Virus record (IMG/VR): IMGVR_UViG_3300043444_000221
Span: 16,321-80,320 of that record
Source: a virus
DNA: 64,000 nucleotides
Direction: 5' to 3' (one strand)
Position numbers and translations under genes: made by a program. The notes below the pieces were generated by a model, which was not told where the DNA came from, ran no database searches, and saw only the letters and a program-made list of their open reading frames with translations. Of the stretch, positions 28,689 through 37,347 are shown in pieces (the stretch's first letter is position 1; every line of letters starts with the position of its first letter).

Positions 28689-29775
28689 GAGGTTCCCTTC
28701 TAGTGTGTGGATCATTAATGATGCTATCTGTATCTGTTATGCCAGTTAGTTGAGTTATAGTTTTACTAAAAATCTCATCAGTTATAATTATAGCATTATC
28801 CATATCTATCTGTGGGTCTCTGGTAATTTCCAGTGTAAATGGGTTATATCCGATAAAGTCTATAAAATCCTCTACAGATCTTTCCCTGAAGGCACCAAAA
28901 TCTTTATTATGCCTTATTTCTGGGTCAGTAAATATCTTTTTAAACTTATCATATGACTCTAAATTTGCTGCCCTAATTCTAGCCTGTTGCTCTGGCCTAT
29001 CCCACCTAATATGTCTAACAAACTTATCACTTCTTTCACTTGGATTCCAGTAGTTAAAGTTATTGGTATATAGGTGTATTGGGGACACTACTTCATATCC
29101 TGCAGTCCAAGCACGAAGCATAGAAAGCTGTTGCTCAAAGCACTGTGCCATATTTTTCGCAAATGGGACTTCCCTGATATAGTCTGAATATGAAAATACC
29201 ATATTTCCGTTATAAAAGTTTTCTTTGATCATTAGGTTGTTTGGTTTTGCAACCACCAAGCCATTAAGAGCGATTGGCTCTGGGAAGTCTAGAGTCTTTC
29301 CAATTACCTCCCACTCACCCATGTCTGGGTATGAAGTTAGTGGGTCAGCAATCAGCTCATCCTTCCAGCTATCAAAATAAATAGTTTGAGAATTTATTAT
29401 GCTCTTGCCAAAAACTATGTTGGCTATCAAAAGCTCTGCCTCAAGCATTACGTCCCAATTTTTTCTAAACTTTGTGTGACAGTCTACTTGCATATAGTAA
29501 GCTTCGTCAGTCATAAACTCATCAATGATCATCTGCTTAATGTCGCATAAATAGTCTGGTGCATCATCTCCATGCACCTTCTTAATGTTGATATTAGCAT
29601 CTGGAAGTTTATCTTGAATAGAGTCAACCATCCAGTCATCTTCTGGGTAGCCTTGGAACAACACACCAAATACAAGTCTATCTTTATTATAGGCTTGATC
29701 ATATGCTGACTTTATTGTTTCATAAACAAATGGATCTCTCCAGCTTGGCATTGATACAAAAATCTTATTAGTCAT
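28681..29775 (-). CDS. GlcNAc-type glycosyltransferase (DxH family, paralog)
   Basis: The 364-residue minus-strand product begins TNKIFVSMPSWRDPFVYETIKSA and carries the metal motif MQVDCHTKF, matching its plus-strand paralogs at 16779 and 34559. It is about 50 residues longer at the C-terminus. The ATG at 29775 overlaps the HNH stop by 8 nt (ATGACTAA). It shares an operon with a sulfotransferase-like gene, so a sulfated glycan is a reasonable guess. Confidence 0.8.
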   Translation of the reverse strand: MTNKIFVSMPSWRDPFVYETIKSAYDQAYNKDRLVFGVLFQGYPEDDWMVDSIQDKLPDANINIKKVHGDDAPDYLCDIKQMIIDEFMTDEAYYMQVDCHTKFRKNWDVMLEAELLIANIVFGKSIINSQTIYFDSWKDELIADPLTSYPDMGEWEVIGKTLDFPEPIALNGLVVAKPNNLMIKENFYNGNMVFSYSDYIREVPFAKNMAQCFEQQLSMLRAWTAGYEVVSPIHLYTNNFNYWNPSERSDKFVRHIRWDRPEQQARIRAANLESYDKFKKIFTDPEIRHNKDFGAFRERSVEDFIDFIGYNPFTLEITRDPQIDMDNAIIITDEIFSKTITQLTGITDTDSIINDPHTRREPRV

Positions 29776-30010
29776 TATTGTTTCTTTCATATTCACGTTG
29801 CTTGTGGCAATTTGCACAGACAACATCACACTTCTTTACCTCTTTCCAGGCTGCATCTTTTCCATATTTTCGAAGAACACGATAAACTAAGTCTATCTTC
29901 TTTGCTCCTGGACGATGGTCAAACTCAAGTATGTAGTGAGGGTAGTGGACCTTGCAATCCTTGCACCCCATCTTCTCTTTATACGCCTGAAATTGAGAGT
30001 ATTGATTCAT
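29768..30010 (-). CDS. HNH endonuclease-like protein
   Basis: The 80-residue product has the zinc knuckle CKDCK near residue 16, FDHRPG (the first H) and CANCHKQREY (the N-H part), the compact HNH layout. It could be a homing nuclease or a packaging/defence nuclease. A TATAAT-like -10 (ATTATA on the plus strand, 30018-30023) lies 7 nt before its start. Its last 8 nt overlap the glycosyltransferase start. Confidence 0.8.
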   Translation of the reverse strand: MNQYSQFQAYKEKMGCKDCKVHYPHYILEFDHRPGAKKIDLVYRVLRKYGKDAAWKEVKKCDVVCANCHKQREYERNNND

Positions 30011-30017
30011 TACATAT

Positions 30018-30040
30018 ATTATAGCAAATAGAGGTATAAT
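30018..30040. promoter_or_regulatory. Back-to-back divergent promoters
   Basis: A minus-strand TATAAT (30023-30018) and a plus-strand TATAAT (30035-30040) lie 11 bp apart, feeding the HNH gene and the gene at 30047. Both have short leaders. RNA polymerase could hardly occupy both at once, so the two transcripts probably compete. Confidence 0.7.
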
Positions 30041-30046
30041 ATTATT

Positions 30047-30271
30047 ATGAATCTTGAAGCTTTCGACTATGATTTAGACGAAAGGCATGCCCTGCTTTTA
30101 CAAAGAATTGATGACATTACATCAGAGATCTATTCTATTGGGGCATATGAAGAAAGAAAAGCCATCTTTGACCACATGCGTAAACTTATTCAAGATAAAG
30201 ATGTTGCTGGCGATATGATTGCTGTAGAAGTTCTTTGCTGGACACTTGACCAGCTTGCCTCAGAAGGCTAA
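30047..30271 (+). CDS. Small helical protein of unknown function
   Basis: The 74-residue product is acidic and helix-rich. Its ATG lies exactly 6 nt after TATAAT, marking a leaderless start. No family is recognised. It precedes a second sugar-metabolism cluster but has its own promoter, and another TATAAT (about 30284) follows its stop. Confidence 0.62.
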   Translation: MNLEAFDYDLDERHALLLQRIDDITSEIYSIGAYEERKAIFDHMRKLIQDKDVAGDMIAVEVLCWTLDQLASEG

Positions 30272-30315
30272 ATCTGGTATAATTAAATTCTTAATCATAA
30301 GAAAAGAGAAACTTA

Positions 30316-31209
30316 GTGATACTAGTAACAGGTGGTGCAGGCTTCGTTGGCTCCCACCTAGTTGATAAGTTAATTGATCTTGGTTATCATGTTCGTGTAA
30401 TTGATGATGAATCTGCAACAGAAAACAAAAAGTTCTATTGGAATCCGAAGGCAGAAAATTACAAGCTTGATATTTTAGACTATGAATCTACACGAAAACT
30501 ATATGATAATGTTAAAATAGTTTATCATTTTGCAGCTAGATCAAGAATTCAGCCATCAGTTATAAATCCAGGCAATACTCTCAATACAAATGTTTTAGGA
30601 ACATTCAATGTTCTAAAATGTGCATCAGAGGCTGGGGTAGATAGACTAATATTTTCTTCATCGTCATCTGTTTATGGAAATAACCCTCCACCAAACATAG
30701 AGACTCAAAGCCCAGATTGTCTCACAGTGTATTCTGCAAGCAAGTTGGTTGGTGAAAACCTTTGTTTTAGCTTCAATATGATGTCTAAAATTAAGACACT
30801 ATCCCTGAGATTTTTTAATGTCTATGGAGATAGACAGCCAACGGTTGGGGAATATGCAACAGTGATTGGTAAGTTTATTGAACAGAAAAATGCTGGCAAT
30901 CCATTAACAATTGTTGGTGATGGAGAACAGCTGAGAAGCTTTACAAATATATCTGACATTGTAGAGGCATGTCTACTAGCTGGAATGCTTGATGTTGAGG
31001 GTCATAATTTTGGAAAGTCATACAATGTTGGTTTTGAAAAAGAGTACAAAATAAAAGATATTGCAGGTATGATATCTGATAATTACATTCACATACCAAA
31101 AAGGGTTGGTGAATCTAATGCGACGATAGCAGACTCTTCTAGGTTCAAACATGTATTCGGCTGGAAACCTACAGTATATCTAGAAGACTGGATACGAAAT
31201 AATGTCTAA
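30316..31209 (+). CDS. NDP-sugar epimerase (GalE-like extended SDR)
   Basis: The 297-residue product has the NAD loop TGGAGFVGSHL, catalytic Tyr-x3-Lys in VYSASKLVGE, the SSSSSVYGN strand and the LRFFNVYGDRQ block of UDP-glucose-4-epimerase-like enzymes. The start is GTG. It overlaps the truncated UDP-sugar dehydrogenase by 8 nt, so both enzymes probably act on one NDP-sugar. Confidence 0.88.
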   Translation: MILVTGGAGFVGSHLVDKLIDLGYHVRVIDDESATENKKFYWNPKAENYKLDILDYESTRKLYDNVKIVYHFAARSRIQPSVINPGNTLNTNVLGTFNVLKCASEAGVDRLIFSSSSSVYGNNPPPNIETQSPDCLTVYSASKLVGENLCFSFNMMSKIKTLSLRFFNVYGDRQPTVGEYATVIGKFIEQKNAGNPLTIVGDGEQLRSFTNISDIVEACLLAGMLDVEGHNFGKSYNVGFEKEYKIKDIAGMISDNYIHIPKRVGESNATIADSSRFKHVFGWKPTVYLEDWIRNNV

Positions 31210-31954
31210 CATTCTTATCATTGGTAGGGGAAATGTGGGGCTAGCAACTGAGCGTAGCATGCCACTGTTAAATGCAGACTTTCATGATCCATACAAAGGT
31301 TTTATCGCAAACAATCCAAATACATATGAGTATGCAATAGTCTGCGTTGACACACTTCAGTCTGGACCAGATGATTACAAAGACTTAGACAGTGTGATTG
31401 AGTATCTAAACAATTACTCTGGCACTGTGGTAATTAGAAGCACAATATCTCCAGATAAAGCATTGGAAATTAACTCTAAGCTTTCTGGCCCTCTTGTTAT
31501 GTTTCCTGAATTTATGGACCATAAGGATTTTAAAAATGGTACTGACTCATCTTCCAGAATTGTGTTAGGTGGTAGTCACGATACAACAAAAGACTTCTTT
31601 AAAACAATATCTAATTATGGCTATGATACAAATAAAGAAAAATTCTTTGTATCTATTGAAGAGGCATGCATAATTAAACTTTCTTCTAATGCAGCACTTG
31701 CTACCAAAGTTATTTTGTTTAACTCTATATATAAAATTTGTCAGGGGTATGGGGTATCATATGATGAAGTCAGAAAAGCAATTGGCATAGATAGTAGAAT
31801 TGGTATTGGTCACACTCTTGCTCCAAGTCCAGATGATGGAATGCTTGGCTTTGGTGGTCATTGCTTACCCAAAGACATAAAAGCTATTGCAAAAATGGAC
31901 AAATTGGGACTTTTTGAACATATAGAAAAAATTAACCACGATCTTGGCAGGTAG
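31202..31954 (+). CDS. Short UDP-glucose/GDP-mannose dehydrogenase-like protein
   Basis: The 250-residue product has the N-terminal NAD loop (IIGRGNVGLA), the STISP and PEFM segments and the central-domain catalytic GFGGHCLPKD. Family members are about 390-450 residues, and the C-terminal UDP-binding domain is absent here. It therefore may have lost full activity, may bind a different donor, or may rely on a partner subunit. Confidence 0.8.
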   Translation: MSNILIIGRGNVGLATERSMPLLNADFHDPYKGFIANNPNTYEYAIVCVDTLQSGPDDYKDLDSVIEYLNNYSGTVVIRSTISPDKALEINSKLSGPLVMFPEFMDHKDFKNGTDSSSRIVLGGSHDTTKDFFKTISNYGYDTNKEKFFVSIEEACIIKLSSNAALATKVILFNSIYKICQGYGVSYDEVRKAIGIDSRIGIGHTLAPSPDDGMLGFGGHCLPKDIKAIAKMDKLGLFEHIEKINHDLGR

Positions 31955-32064
31955 TCCAAATTGTGGTACAATATATAAACTTTGTTACAAAAACGTAATA
32001 ATTCAAACAAGAAATCGTCTAATACAATTGTATAATTGTATTTATACAACTAAAGGAGATATTT

Positions 32065-32286
32065 ATGACTACGGTTTATTCAAAACCAGCTTGTGTCCAG
32101 TGTGACATGACAAAGAAAATGCTAGATAAGAATGGTATTGAATATACTGTGATAGATATCACAGAGGATGTCCAGGCCTATGACAAGATTGTTTCTATGG
32201 GATTCATGTCTGTGCCTGTTGTTATTTCTGGCGACCAGGCATGGGCAGGTTTTCAGCCAGACAAAATTAATGCTCTTGCAGCTTGA
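32065..32286 (+). CDS. nrdH: NrdH-like glutaredoxin
   Basis: The 73-residue redoxin has the redox motif CVQC (residues 9-12) after YSKPA, plus MGFMSVPVV and the GF-P-D-K-I end of NrdH. It would re-reduce the C-terminal cysteines of NrdE, although it is located 29 kb from nrdE. AAAGGAGAT precedes the ATG, and TATAAT at 32031 (inside an ACAATTGTATAATTGTAT-like inverted repeat) supplies the promoter. Confidence 0.85.
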   Translation: MTTVYSKPACVQCDMTKKMLDKNGIEYTVIDITEDVQAYDKIVSMGFMSVPVVISGDQAWAGFQPDKINALAA

Positions 32287-32337
32287 CTTATAAAGCCATC
32301 GTTGGTATAATTTATAACATAGAGAAATGGGTATGCT

Positions 32338-32499
32338 ATGAATTGGCATTTAATTTGGGAAATGCTTTCTGATCCAAACCATATTATTGTAGACTTTTTT
32401 TGGAATACAATATATGAGTTGACAGTTGCAGTTATTTCATATAAAGTTATAGTTAAGAAATTGGAAAAGAGATTTAAAAATAATGACAGACAAAATTAA
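32338..32499 (+). CDS. Small membrane protein, FFWN type
   Basis: The 53-residue product has one transmembrane segment and a basic tail. Its HIIVDFFWNTIYEL segment is echoed in the protein at 33476-33643 (HVIAEFFWNAVFAL), so the two are paralogs flanking thyX and groES. TATAAT at 32304 is its likely promoter. It overlaps thyX by 17 nt. Confidence 0.65.
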   Translation: MNWHLIWEMLSDPNHIIVDFFWNTIYELTVAVISYKVIVKKLEKRFKNNDRQN

Positions 32500-33193
32500 G
32501 GTATTGGATGAAGGTTACGTCAGACTGGTTGATACTCTTGGAGATGACCTTAGCATTGTTAACGCTGCTCGTGTTAGTTATGATAAGGAAAGTGACGAAT
32601 TCTCTCAACGAGATACAAGACTTATTGAATTCCTTATTAGAGAAGGACACACAAGCCCATTTAGGCACACAGCCCTCACCATGGAGATTTACGCACCGCT
32701 CTTTGTCGCAAGACAGTGGTGGAAATATGCAGTAGCTTCAACACATGTTGATGATCAAAATGGTTGGAACGAATCTTCTAGACGATACATCACAGAAGAT
32801 GAGCAGTTTTATATTCCACTATCAGATGAGTGGCGTAGCAAGCCAGAGAATAGCAAGCAGGGTAGCGGAGAACCAATTGATGAGGAAAAGGGTGCTTGGT
32901 ATTTTGAAAAGCTTGTGCAAACAGTAGCTTCTGGTACTAGCCTATACCATCAAGCAATGGATGACAATATCGCACCAGAGCTTGCTAGACTGTTTTTGCC
33001 AGCGTATGGAATGTACGTGCGTTGGCGTTGGACAGCCTCTCTACAGGCCGTCATGACCTTCCTAGACCAGCGTCTAGAGCATGACGCACAATGGGAAATT
33101 CAGCAGTATGCAAAAGCAGTACGTGACTTGACAAATGGAGCATTTCCACGTACAATGGAACTATACACAAATTTTAAGGAGAATAATGATTAA
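32483..33193 (+). CDS. thyX: ThyX, flavin-dependent thymidylate synthase
   Basis: The 236-residue product has SFSQRD-to-HTSPFRHT, the long ThyX loop (ARQWWKY then NESSRRY) and the C-terminal RWRWTASLQAVMTFLDQR helix. It makes dTMP using FADH2 and methylenetetrahydrofolate and complements the nrd genes for DNA synthesis. The usual RHR of the ThyX motif reads RQW here, a variant seen in other phage enzymes as far as I can judge. It overlaps groES by 8 nt. Confidence 0.9.
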   Translation: MTDKIKVLDEGYVRLVDTLGDDLSIVNAARVSYDKESDEFSQRDTRLIEFLIREGHTSPFRHTALTMEIYAPLFVARQWWKYAVASTHVDDQNGWNESSRRYITEDEQFYIPLSDEWRSKPENSKQGSGEPIDEEKGAWYFEKLVQTVASGTSLYHQAMDDNIAPELARLFLPAYGMYVRWRWTASLQAVMTFLDQRLEHDAQWEIQQYAKAVRDLTNGAFPRTMELYTNFKENND

Positions 33194-33476
33194 GCCACTA
33201 GAAGATAAGGTAGTAGTAAAACCAATTGAGGAGTCTGAAAAGACAAGTGCAGGCGGTTTGATTATTGCAAATGTAAACAGCGAGAAGCCAACTGAGGCTA
33301 TCGTAATTGCAGTTGGTCCAGGATTCACTGCTGCAAATGGAGACAAGGTTACTATTGACCTAAAGCCAGGGGATAAGGTTATTTATTCTAAGTATGCTGG
33401 TACAGAGATTGAGCATAACTATGAGAAGCTAATTATCCTGCCATACCGTGATATCTTTGCTGTAGTAGAGGGATAA
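33186..33476 (+). CDS. GroES-like co-chaperonin
   Basis: The 96-residue product starts MIKPLEDKVVVKPIEE and has the mobile-loop region (KTSAGGLII) and the DKVIYSKYAGTEI strand of Cpn10. AGGAGAATA precedes the ATG at 33186; the longer frame to 33135 lacks it. No GroEL is encoded nearby, so it would cap the host chaperonin, as T4 gp31 does. Confidence 0.88.
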   Translation: MIKPLEDKVVVKPIEESEKTSAGGLIIANVNSEKPTEAIVIAVGPGFTAANGDKVTIDLKPGDKVIYSKYAGTEIEHNYEKLIILPYRDIFAVVEG

Positions 33477-33643
33477 TGCACGATCTATTTGATGTAATGT
33501 TTGGCATTGAACATGTCATTGCCGAGTTTTTCTGGAATGCTGTATTTGCTCTAGCAGTATTTGCATTTTCTAAATCACGTATTCTAAGCAGAATTCACAA
33601 GTACATTGATGATAGGCATGAGGTTAAGCATGACAAGTACTGA
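33476..33643 (+). CDS. Small membrane protein, FFWN type
   Basis: This 55-residue paralog of 32338-32499 has one transmembrane segment (about 17-33) and a charged tail. It is coupled to groES by a TAATG overlap and overlaps the next gene by 14 nt. Function is unknown. Confidence 0.65.
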   Translation: MHDLFDVMFGIEHVIAEFFWNAVFALAVFAFSKSRILSRIHKYIDDRHEVKHDKY

Positions 33644-33842
33644 GCTAAGGTGTAACTGGCCACATGGCTACCTGCATGTTACACAACAGTTACTGGATGA
33701 TCAAAAGAAACACCAAAGACTAAATGTTTACAATGAAATAATTAGTGAACTAGAGTCTGAGTTGTTTGCAAATAAAGAAGAAGATCCGTACTATGGATAT
33801 TATCTAAAGGCAGTAATCGAACGAATACAGTCCAAGATATAA
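33630..33842 (+). CDS. Small protein of unknown function
   Basis: The 70-residue product from the ATG at 33630 has a His/Trp/Cys-containing start (RCNWPHGYLHVTQQ) and an acidic helix. It ends 6 nt before tRNA-Ile. An alternative in-frame ATG lies at 33606. No family is recognised. Confidence 0.55.
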   Translation: MTSTELRCNWPHGYLHVTQQLLDDQKKHQRLNVYNEIISELESELFANKEEDPYYGYYLKAVIERIQSKI

Positions 33843-33848
33843 ATTCTT

Positions 33849-33925
33849 GGGGCAGTAGTTCAGAAGGTTAGAGCGTCACTCTTATAAGGTGAAAGTCGTG
33901 GGTTCAAGTCCCACCTGCCCTACCA
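33849..33925 (+). tRNA. tRNA-Ile (TAT), CCA encoded
   Basis: Acceptor GGGGCAG pairs with CTGCCCT. The anticodon stem TCACT/GGTGA encloses the loop CTTATAA, which gives TAT. A genomic CCA is present. This reads AUA directly instead of through a lysidine-modified CAT anticodon. Confidence 0.9.
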
Positions 33926-33926
33926 T

Positions 33927-34000
<74 letters not shown>

Positions 34001-34020
34001 CAAATGATATAATGAATAAT

Positions 34021-34578
34021 ATGGACGATGTAAAAGTAATAAATAATTTCATCACAGAAGATGATGCACAAACAATAATTGATTTTATTGAAGATAAGCT
34101 ATCTCTATTTGTCTATAATAAAGATCGTAAGCGATACATGCTTAGGTTTGGCTATGACGAAGAGTTGCCAGAACAAGCTATCCACTCTATGTTTATAGTA
34201 AAGCCAATCAAAGATTTGCTAATACAAATATTTGACAAAACAAATGATGTGGTTGGCAAAGACCTATTCCTAACATCTTGGTTCATATCAAAGCAAATTC
34301 CTGGTGCCAAGTTGCTACCACACAAAGACGGAACAAGGGGCATGAACGATCATCTTGAATATACAGCCATGCTATATCTAAATAATCTAGATAATAATGG
34401 AACAATATCATTCCCAGATTTAAATCTTGACATTACTCCACAACTTGGAGACTTGGTAGTCTTTAGGTCGCTTGATCATGAGCATATGGTTTCTGATGTA
34501 ACTCAAGATAGATACTCACTTCCAATGTGGTTTACAAAAGATGAAAGCCTAAAGTTTAATGGACAAAATATTTATTAA
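34021..34578 (+). CDS. 2-oxoglutarate/Fe(II)-dependent oxygenase
   Basis: The third oxygenase in the window, 185 residues: His101-x-Asp103 (HKD), distal His155 and Arg164. An in-frame ATG at 34012 overlaps the TATAAT at 34008-34013 and so cannot be in the transcript. The ATG at 34021, 7 nt after the -10, is the start by the leaderless rule. It overlaps the following glycosyltransferase by 20 nt, repeating the hydroxylase-glycosyltransferase pairing seen at 13-17 kb. Confidence 0.84.
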   Translation: MDDVKVINNFITEDDAQTIIDFIEDKLSLFVYNKDRKRYMLRFGYDEELPEQAIHSMFIVKPIKDLLIQIFDKTNDVVGKDLFLTSWFISKQIPGAKLLPHKDGTRGMNDHLEYTAMLYLNNLDNNGTISFPDLNLDITPQLGDLVVFRSLDHEHMVSDVTQDRYSLPMWFTKDESLKFNGQNIY

Positions 34579-35497
34579 CATTGCAGCGTATCGTGATCCA
34601 CTTTTGGTTAGGACACTTACGCAGGCTTATCAGAAGGCTGACCATCCAGAAAATTTAGTGTTTGCACTAGCAATGCAGTATGAGCCAGAGATATATCCAG
34701 ACCTATCCTTCATTCCAAAAGATCAAATACGTATACTGAATTATGACTTGGCTAGCAGGCCTGGCATCACTAGAATTAGATATGAGCTAAGTAGGTCAGC
34801 ATACATAGACGAGGATTATTTCCTAATGATTGACTCTCACATGAAGTTTCAAGATGGTTGGGACACATGGCTTAAGGTGTCACTAAATAACCTTGGTCCT
34901 AAAACAGTCATAACTGGTCTTGGAGAAATTCATAATGATCAGCTTAGATTAAAGACTTGTGAGATTATTCAGGGGCACATGGACTTAGTCTTTCAGGGTA
35001 AAGAATACTATGTTCCAATGGACTATGAAAATGCAGGACGATTCTATAAAGCACCATATATATCTTGTGGGTTTATGTTTACATATGGCTCTTTTGTAAA
35101 TGATGTAGGATTTGATGAATATAGTCAATTTGATTCAGAAGAGCCCTATCTAAGTTGGAGAACCTTTATGTCTGGTTGGGACATATATCAAACATCCTAT
35201 TGGCCAATTACACATTCTCCAGATAATTATTATGACGATGCTTGGGGTGGCTTTGAAAATAGAAAATTCCTTCGTGATGGGCTTGAGAGCGTATTTAGAA
35301 GCAACCTAGTAATGTTAAAATCATTAGCATATGTATACAATGACTATTCAATATACGCAATTAAGAATTCCCCCAGAAAGCCAGTGGAATGGTTCTTGGA
35401 GTGTGGATATACTATTAGTGATTATAAAAAAATTCTTTTACATTTTGACAAAATGATACGCAATAACGTATCAGGAGATGATATAATAATTCTATGA
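34559..35497 (+). CDS. GlcNAc-type glycosyltransferase (DxH family, paralog)
   Basis: The 312-residue product with FINIAAYRDPLLVRTLTQAY, LMIDSHMKF near residue 89 and FMSGWDIY is clearly the same family as 16779-17723. It overlaps the oxygenase before it, and an ATGA overlap links it to the zinc ribbon gene after it. Confidence 0.83.
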   Translation: MDKIFINIAAYRDPLLVRTLTQAYQKADHPENLVFALAMQYEPEIYPDLSFIPKDQIRILNYDLASRPGITRIRYELSRSAYIDEDYFLMIDSHMKFQDGWDTWLKVSLNNLGPKTVITGLGEIHNDQLRLKTCEIIQGHMDLVFQGKEYYVPMDYENAGRFYKAPYISCGFMFTYGSFVNDVGFDEYSQFDSEEPYLSWRTFMSGWDIYQTSYWPITHSPDNYYDDAWGGFENRKFLRDGLESVFRSNLVMLKSLAYVYNDYSIYAIKNSPRKPVEWFLECGYTISDYKKILLHFDKMIRNNVSGDDIIIL

Positions 35498-35697
35498 CTA
35501 ATACGATTAAGTGTGCCTTTTGTGCCAATGAAAACATGGCTGAGGTTAAGTATGGCTTTCCAACACCAACGATGATTGAACGTGCCAAGCAAGAGCTAAT
35601 TGCTCTTGGTGGTCTATATGATCATGGAATCACCCACTACTGCTACTCATGCAATGAAACATTTCCACCAACCGAATGGCCTGGTTCTGTAGAATAA
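35494..35697 (+). CDS. Small zinc-ribbon protein
   Basis: The 67-residue product has two CxxC-type pairs (CAFCANENM and CYSCNETF) about 42 residues apart, enough to bind one zinc. The start is within an ATGA overlap. It could be a nucleic-acid-binding or protein-interaction module; no target is known. Confidence 0.7.
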   Translation: MTNTIKCAFCANENMAEVKYGFPTPTMIERAKQELIALGGLYDHGITHYCYSCNETFPPTEWPGSVE

Positions 35698-35713
35698 AAG
35701 AAAAGAGTTTATA

Positions 35714-36646
35714 GTGATTGGCCCTATAAGAGCTCATGAACTTGATAACGTTGCTGCTGAGATAACATCTAAAATTAAACAGTACAACATGGGCAACTTT
35801 TTGGTACCTGCAGCTAAACCATTCCTTCAGCAACGCAGTGAAGGAAATTATTCTAAAATTTTTGGAACTGATGATGGATATAAAGTTCTTGGTAAATTCA
35901 ATGACTTCGGGTGCAGGTGCGACGATTTTAAAAAAGATCATGGCGGTAAGCTGCATGTACTTTTTGCTGGCTGCTCAATGACATATGGCGAAGGATTGCC
36001 AATAGAAGATGTCTGGAGCTATTTGGTTCATCAATACATTAATAGTATTACAGAAACTAGTGGGTACTTCAATGTTGGTAAAACTGGAATTAACTTCCAC
36101 GAAATGTTAAATCAAATTATGGGATATATGAAGTATGCTGGAAAACCAGATGTAATATTTTTAATGCTTCCTGAGATTGGTAGAGAATTCTTAGAATACC
36201 CAACGCAGATGTGGCCAATGAATGTTGATGCTTTAAATACTCCAGGTAAAGATGAAATACCAACAACAATCAAAAACTTCCGTGAAAGATTAATTAACTT
36301 TAAGATCATGTGCGATCTATTGGGTATTAAGTTAGTAATTGGATGCTGGGCAATGAACATGCGTAACCATGGATTAATTGTGTCTCAGTATTCGGACCCA
36401 TTTAGAGATATTGAGGTTGTAAATGTTGCAGGAAAAACTCATTGGCTGCAAGATTTTAGAGAACACGACCTTGGTCATCCAGAAATTGAAAAAGAAATTT
36501 TAGATAGTTTAGATATAAAAGATCCAAGAAGAAAGATGGTTTATCTAGCATTAGATGACGCTCATCCTGGCTTGCTTGGTCAAAAGATCATGGCTCATTA
36601 TATTATTGAGCATTTAAAGAAAAGTGATATATTTCACAAAAATTGA
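35714..36646 (+). CDS. SGNH/GDSL-type hydrolase (paralog)
   Basis: The 310-residue product has nucleophile Ser88 in LFAGCSMTYG, the TSGYFNVG strand and Asp281/His284 in DDAHPG. It matches the protein at 14474-15376 over its whole length. The start is GTG after AGAAAAGAG. Like that paralog, it follows an oxygenase-glycosyltransferase unit, suggesting two copies of one modification module. Confidence 0.82.
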   Translation: MIGPIRAHELDNVAAEITSKIKQYNMGNFLVPAAKPFLQQRSEGNYSKIFGTDDGYKVLGKFNDFGCRCDDFKKDHGGKLHVLFAGCSMTYGEGLPIEDVWSYLVHQYINSITETSGYFNVGKTGINFHEMLNQIMGYMKYAGKPDVIFLMLPEIGREFLEYPTQMWPMNVDALNTPGKDEIPTTIKNFRERLINFKIMCDLLGIKLVIGCWAMNMRNHGLIVSQYSDPFRDIEVVNVAGKTHWLQDFREHDLGHPEIEKEILDSLDIKDPRRKMVYLALDDAHPGLLGQKIMAHYIIEHLKKSDIFHKN

Positions 36647-36653
36647 TTGCTGC

Positions 36654-36683
36654 TTGACAAGCACTCATTTACCATGATATACT
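36654..36683 (+). promoter_or_regulatory. Sigma70-type promoter
   Basis: TTGACA at 36654-36659 and TATACT at 36678-36683 are separated by 18 bp. They drive the transglycosylase gene with a leader of about 50 nt. Confidence 0.82.
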
Positions 36684-36695
36684 AGTTAGTAAGTA

Positions 36696-36721
36696 GAGAC
36701 ACCCTTTAAAAAGGTGTCTTT
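36696..36721 (+). promoter_or_regulatory. Leader hairpin before the transglycosylase gene
   Basis: A 7-bp stem AGACACC/GGTGTCT with an AT-rich loop and trailing T-rich sequence sits at about +6 of the transcript, before AAAGGAGGAAG. It could stabilise the leader or act as a weak attenuator. Confidence 0.55.
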
Positions 36722-36741
36722 ATGTTTCTAAAGGAGGAAGC

Positions 36742-37347
36742 ATGATACAACCAGAAAATAATGGCAAAATCGGCTTAGCTGGTATTGCTATTGTCGTTAT
36801 GTTGGCAGTTGCTTCAAGTGCAAACGCTAACGCTGATACCGTTTCCCCCCGTCCAGGAGCTAACGCAATCTCTACGAGAGAAGAGGCTGTGAAGTTCATG
36901 AACGTTTCGGTATCACCTACGCCAAGCCCGTTAGAACAGGCTACGCAAGTAGCAAAAACCGTTTCTAAAACTAAGTATGACACTAATGACATGCTTACGG
37001 CAAAGGAGCTCAAGGCTGTGCTATACAGTGTTGGCTTCCGTGGCAACAATCTAAAAGAAGCATGGGCAATTGCGATGCGTGAGTCAAATGGAAGACCTAT
37101 GGCTCATAATCGTAATTCCAGCACAGGAGACAATTCATATGGAATCTTCCAGATTAATATGATTGGCTCACTTGGTCCAGATAGATTAGAGAAGTTTAAC
37201 CTAAAGTCTAACTCTGATTTGTTTGACCCAGTAACTAGTGCAGAGATTGCATTCTTTATGTCTAATGGAGGCCAAGACTGGTCTGCATGGCATGGGATTA
37301 CCTCAAGAGCTAAAGAGTTCATGAAAGATTTCCCTAGTGATTCATAA
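36742..37347 (+). CDS. Secreted lytic transglycosylase (SLT-like)
   Basis: The 201-residue product has a signal-peptide-like hydrophobic start (about residues 10-31), a Ser/Pro-rich linker and a lysozyme-like domain. In that domain the catalytic Glu114 lies in AMRESNG, followed by NSYGIFQIN. It would cut the glycan strand of peptidoglycan, either from outside or during entry. A strong AAAGGAGGAAG box precedes the ATG. Confidence 0.84.
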   Translation: MIQPENNGKIGLAGIAIVVMLAVASSANANADTVSPRPGANAISTREEAVKFMNVSVSPTPSPLEQATQVAKTVSKTKYDTNDMLTAKELKAVLYSVGFRGNNLKEAWAIAMRESNGRPMAHNRNSSTGDNSYGIFQINMIGSLGPDRLEKFNLKSNSDLFDPVTSAEIAFFMSNGGQDWSAWHGITSRAKEFMKDFPSDS

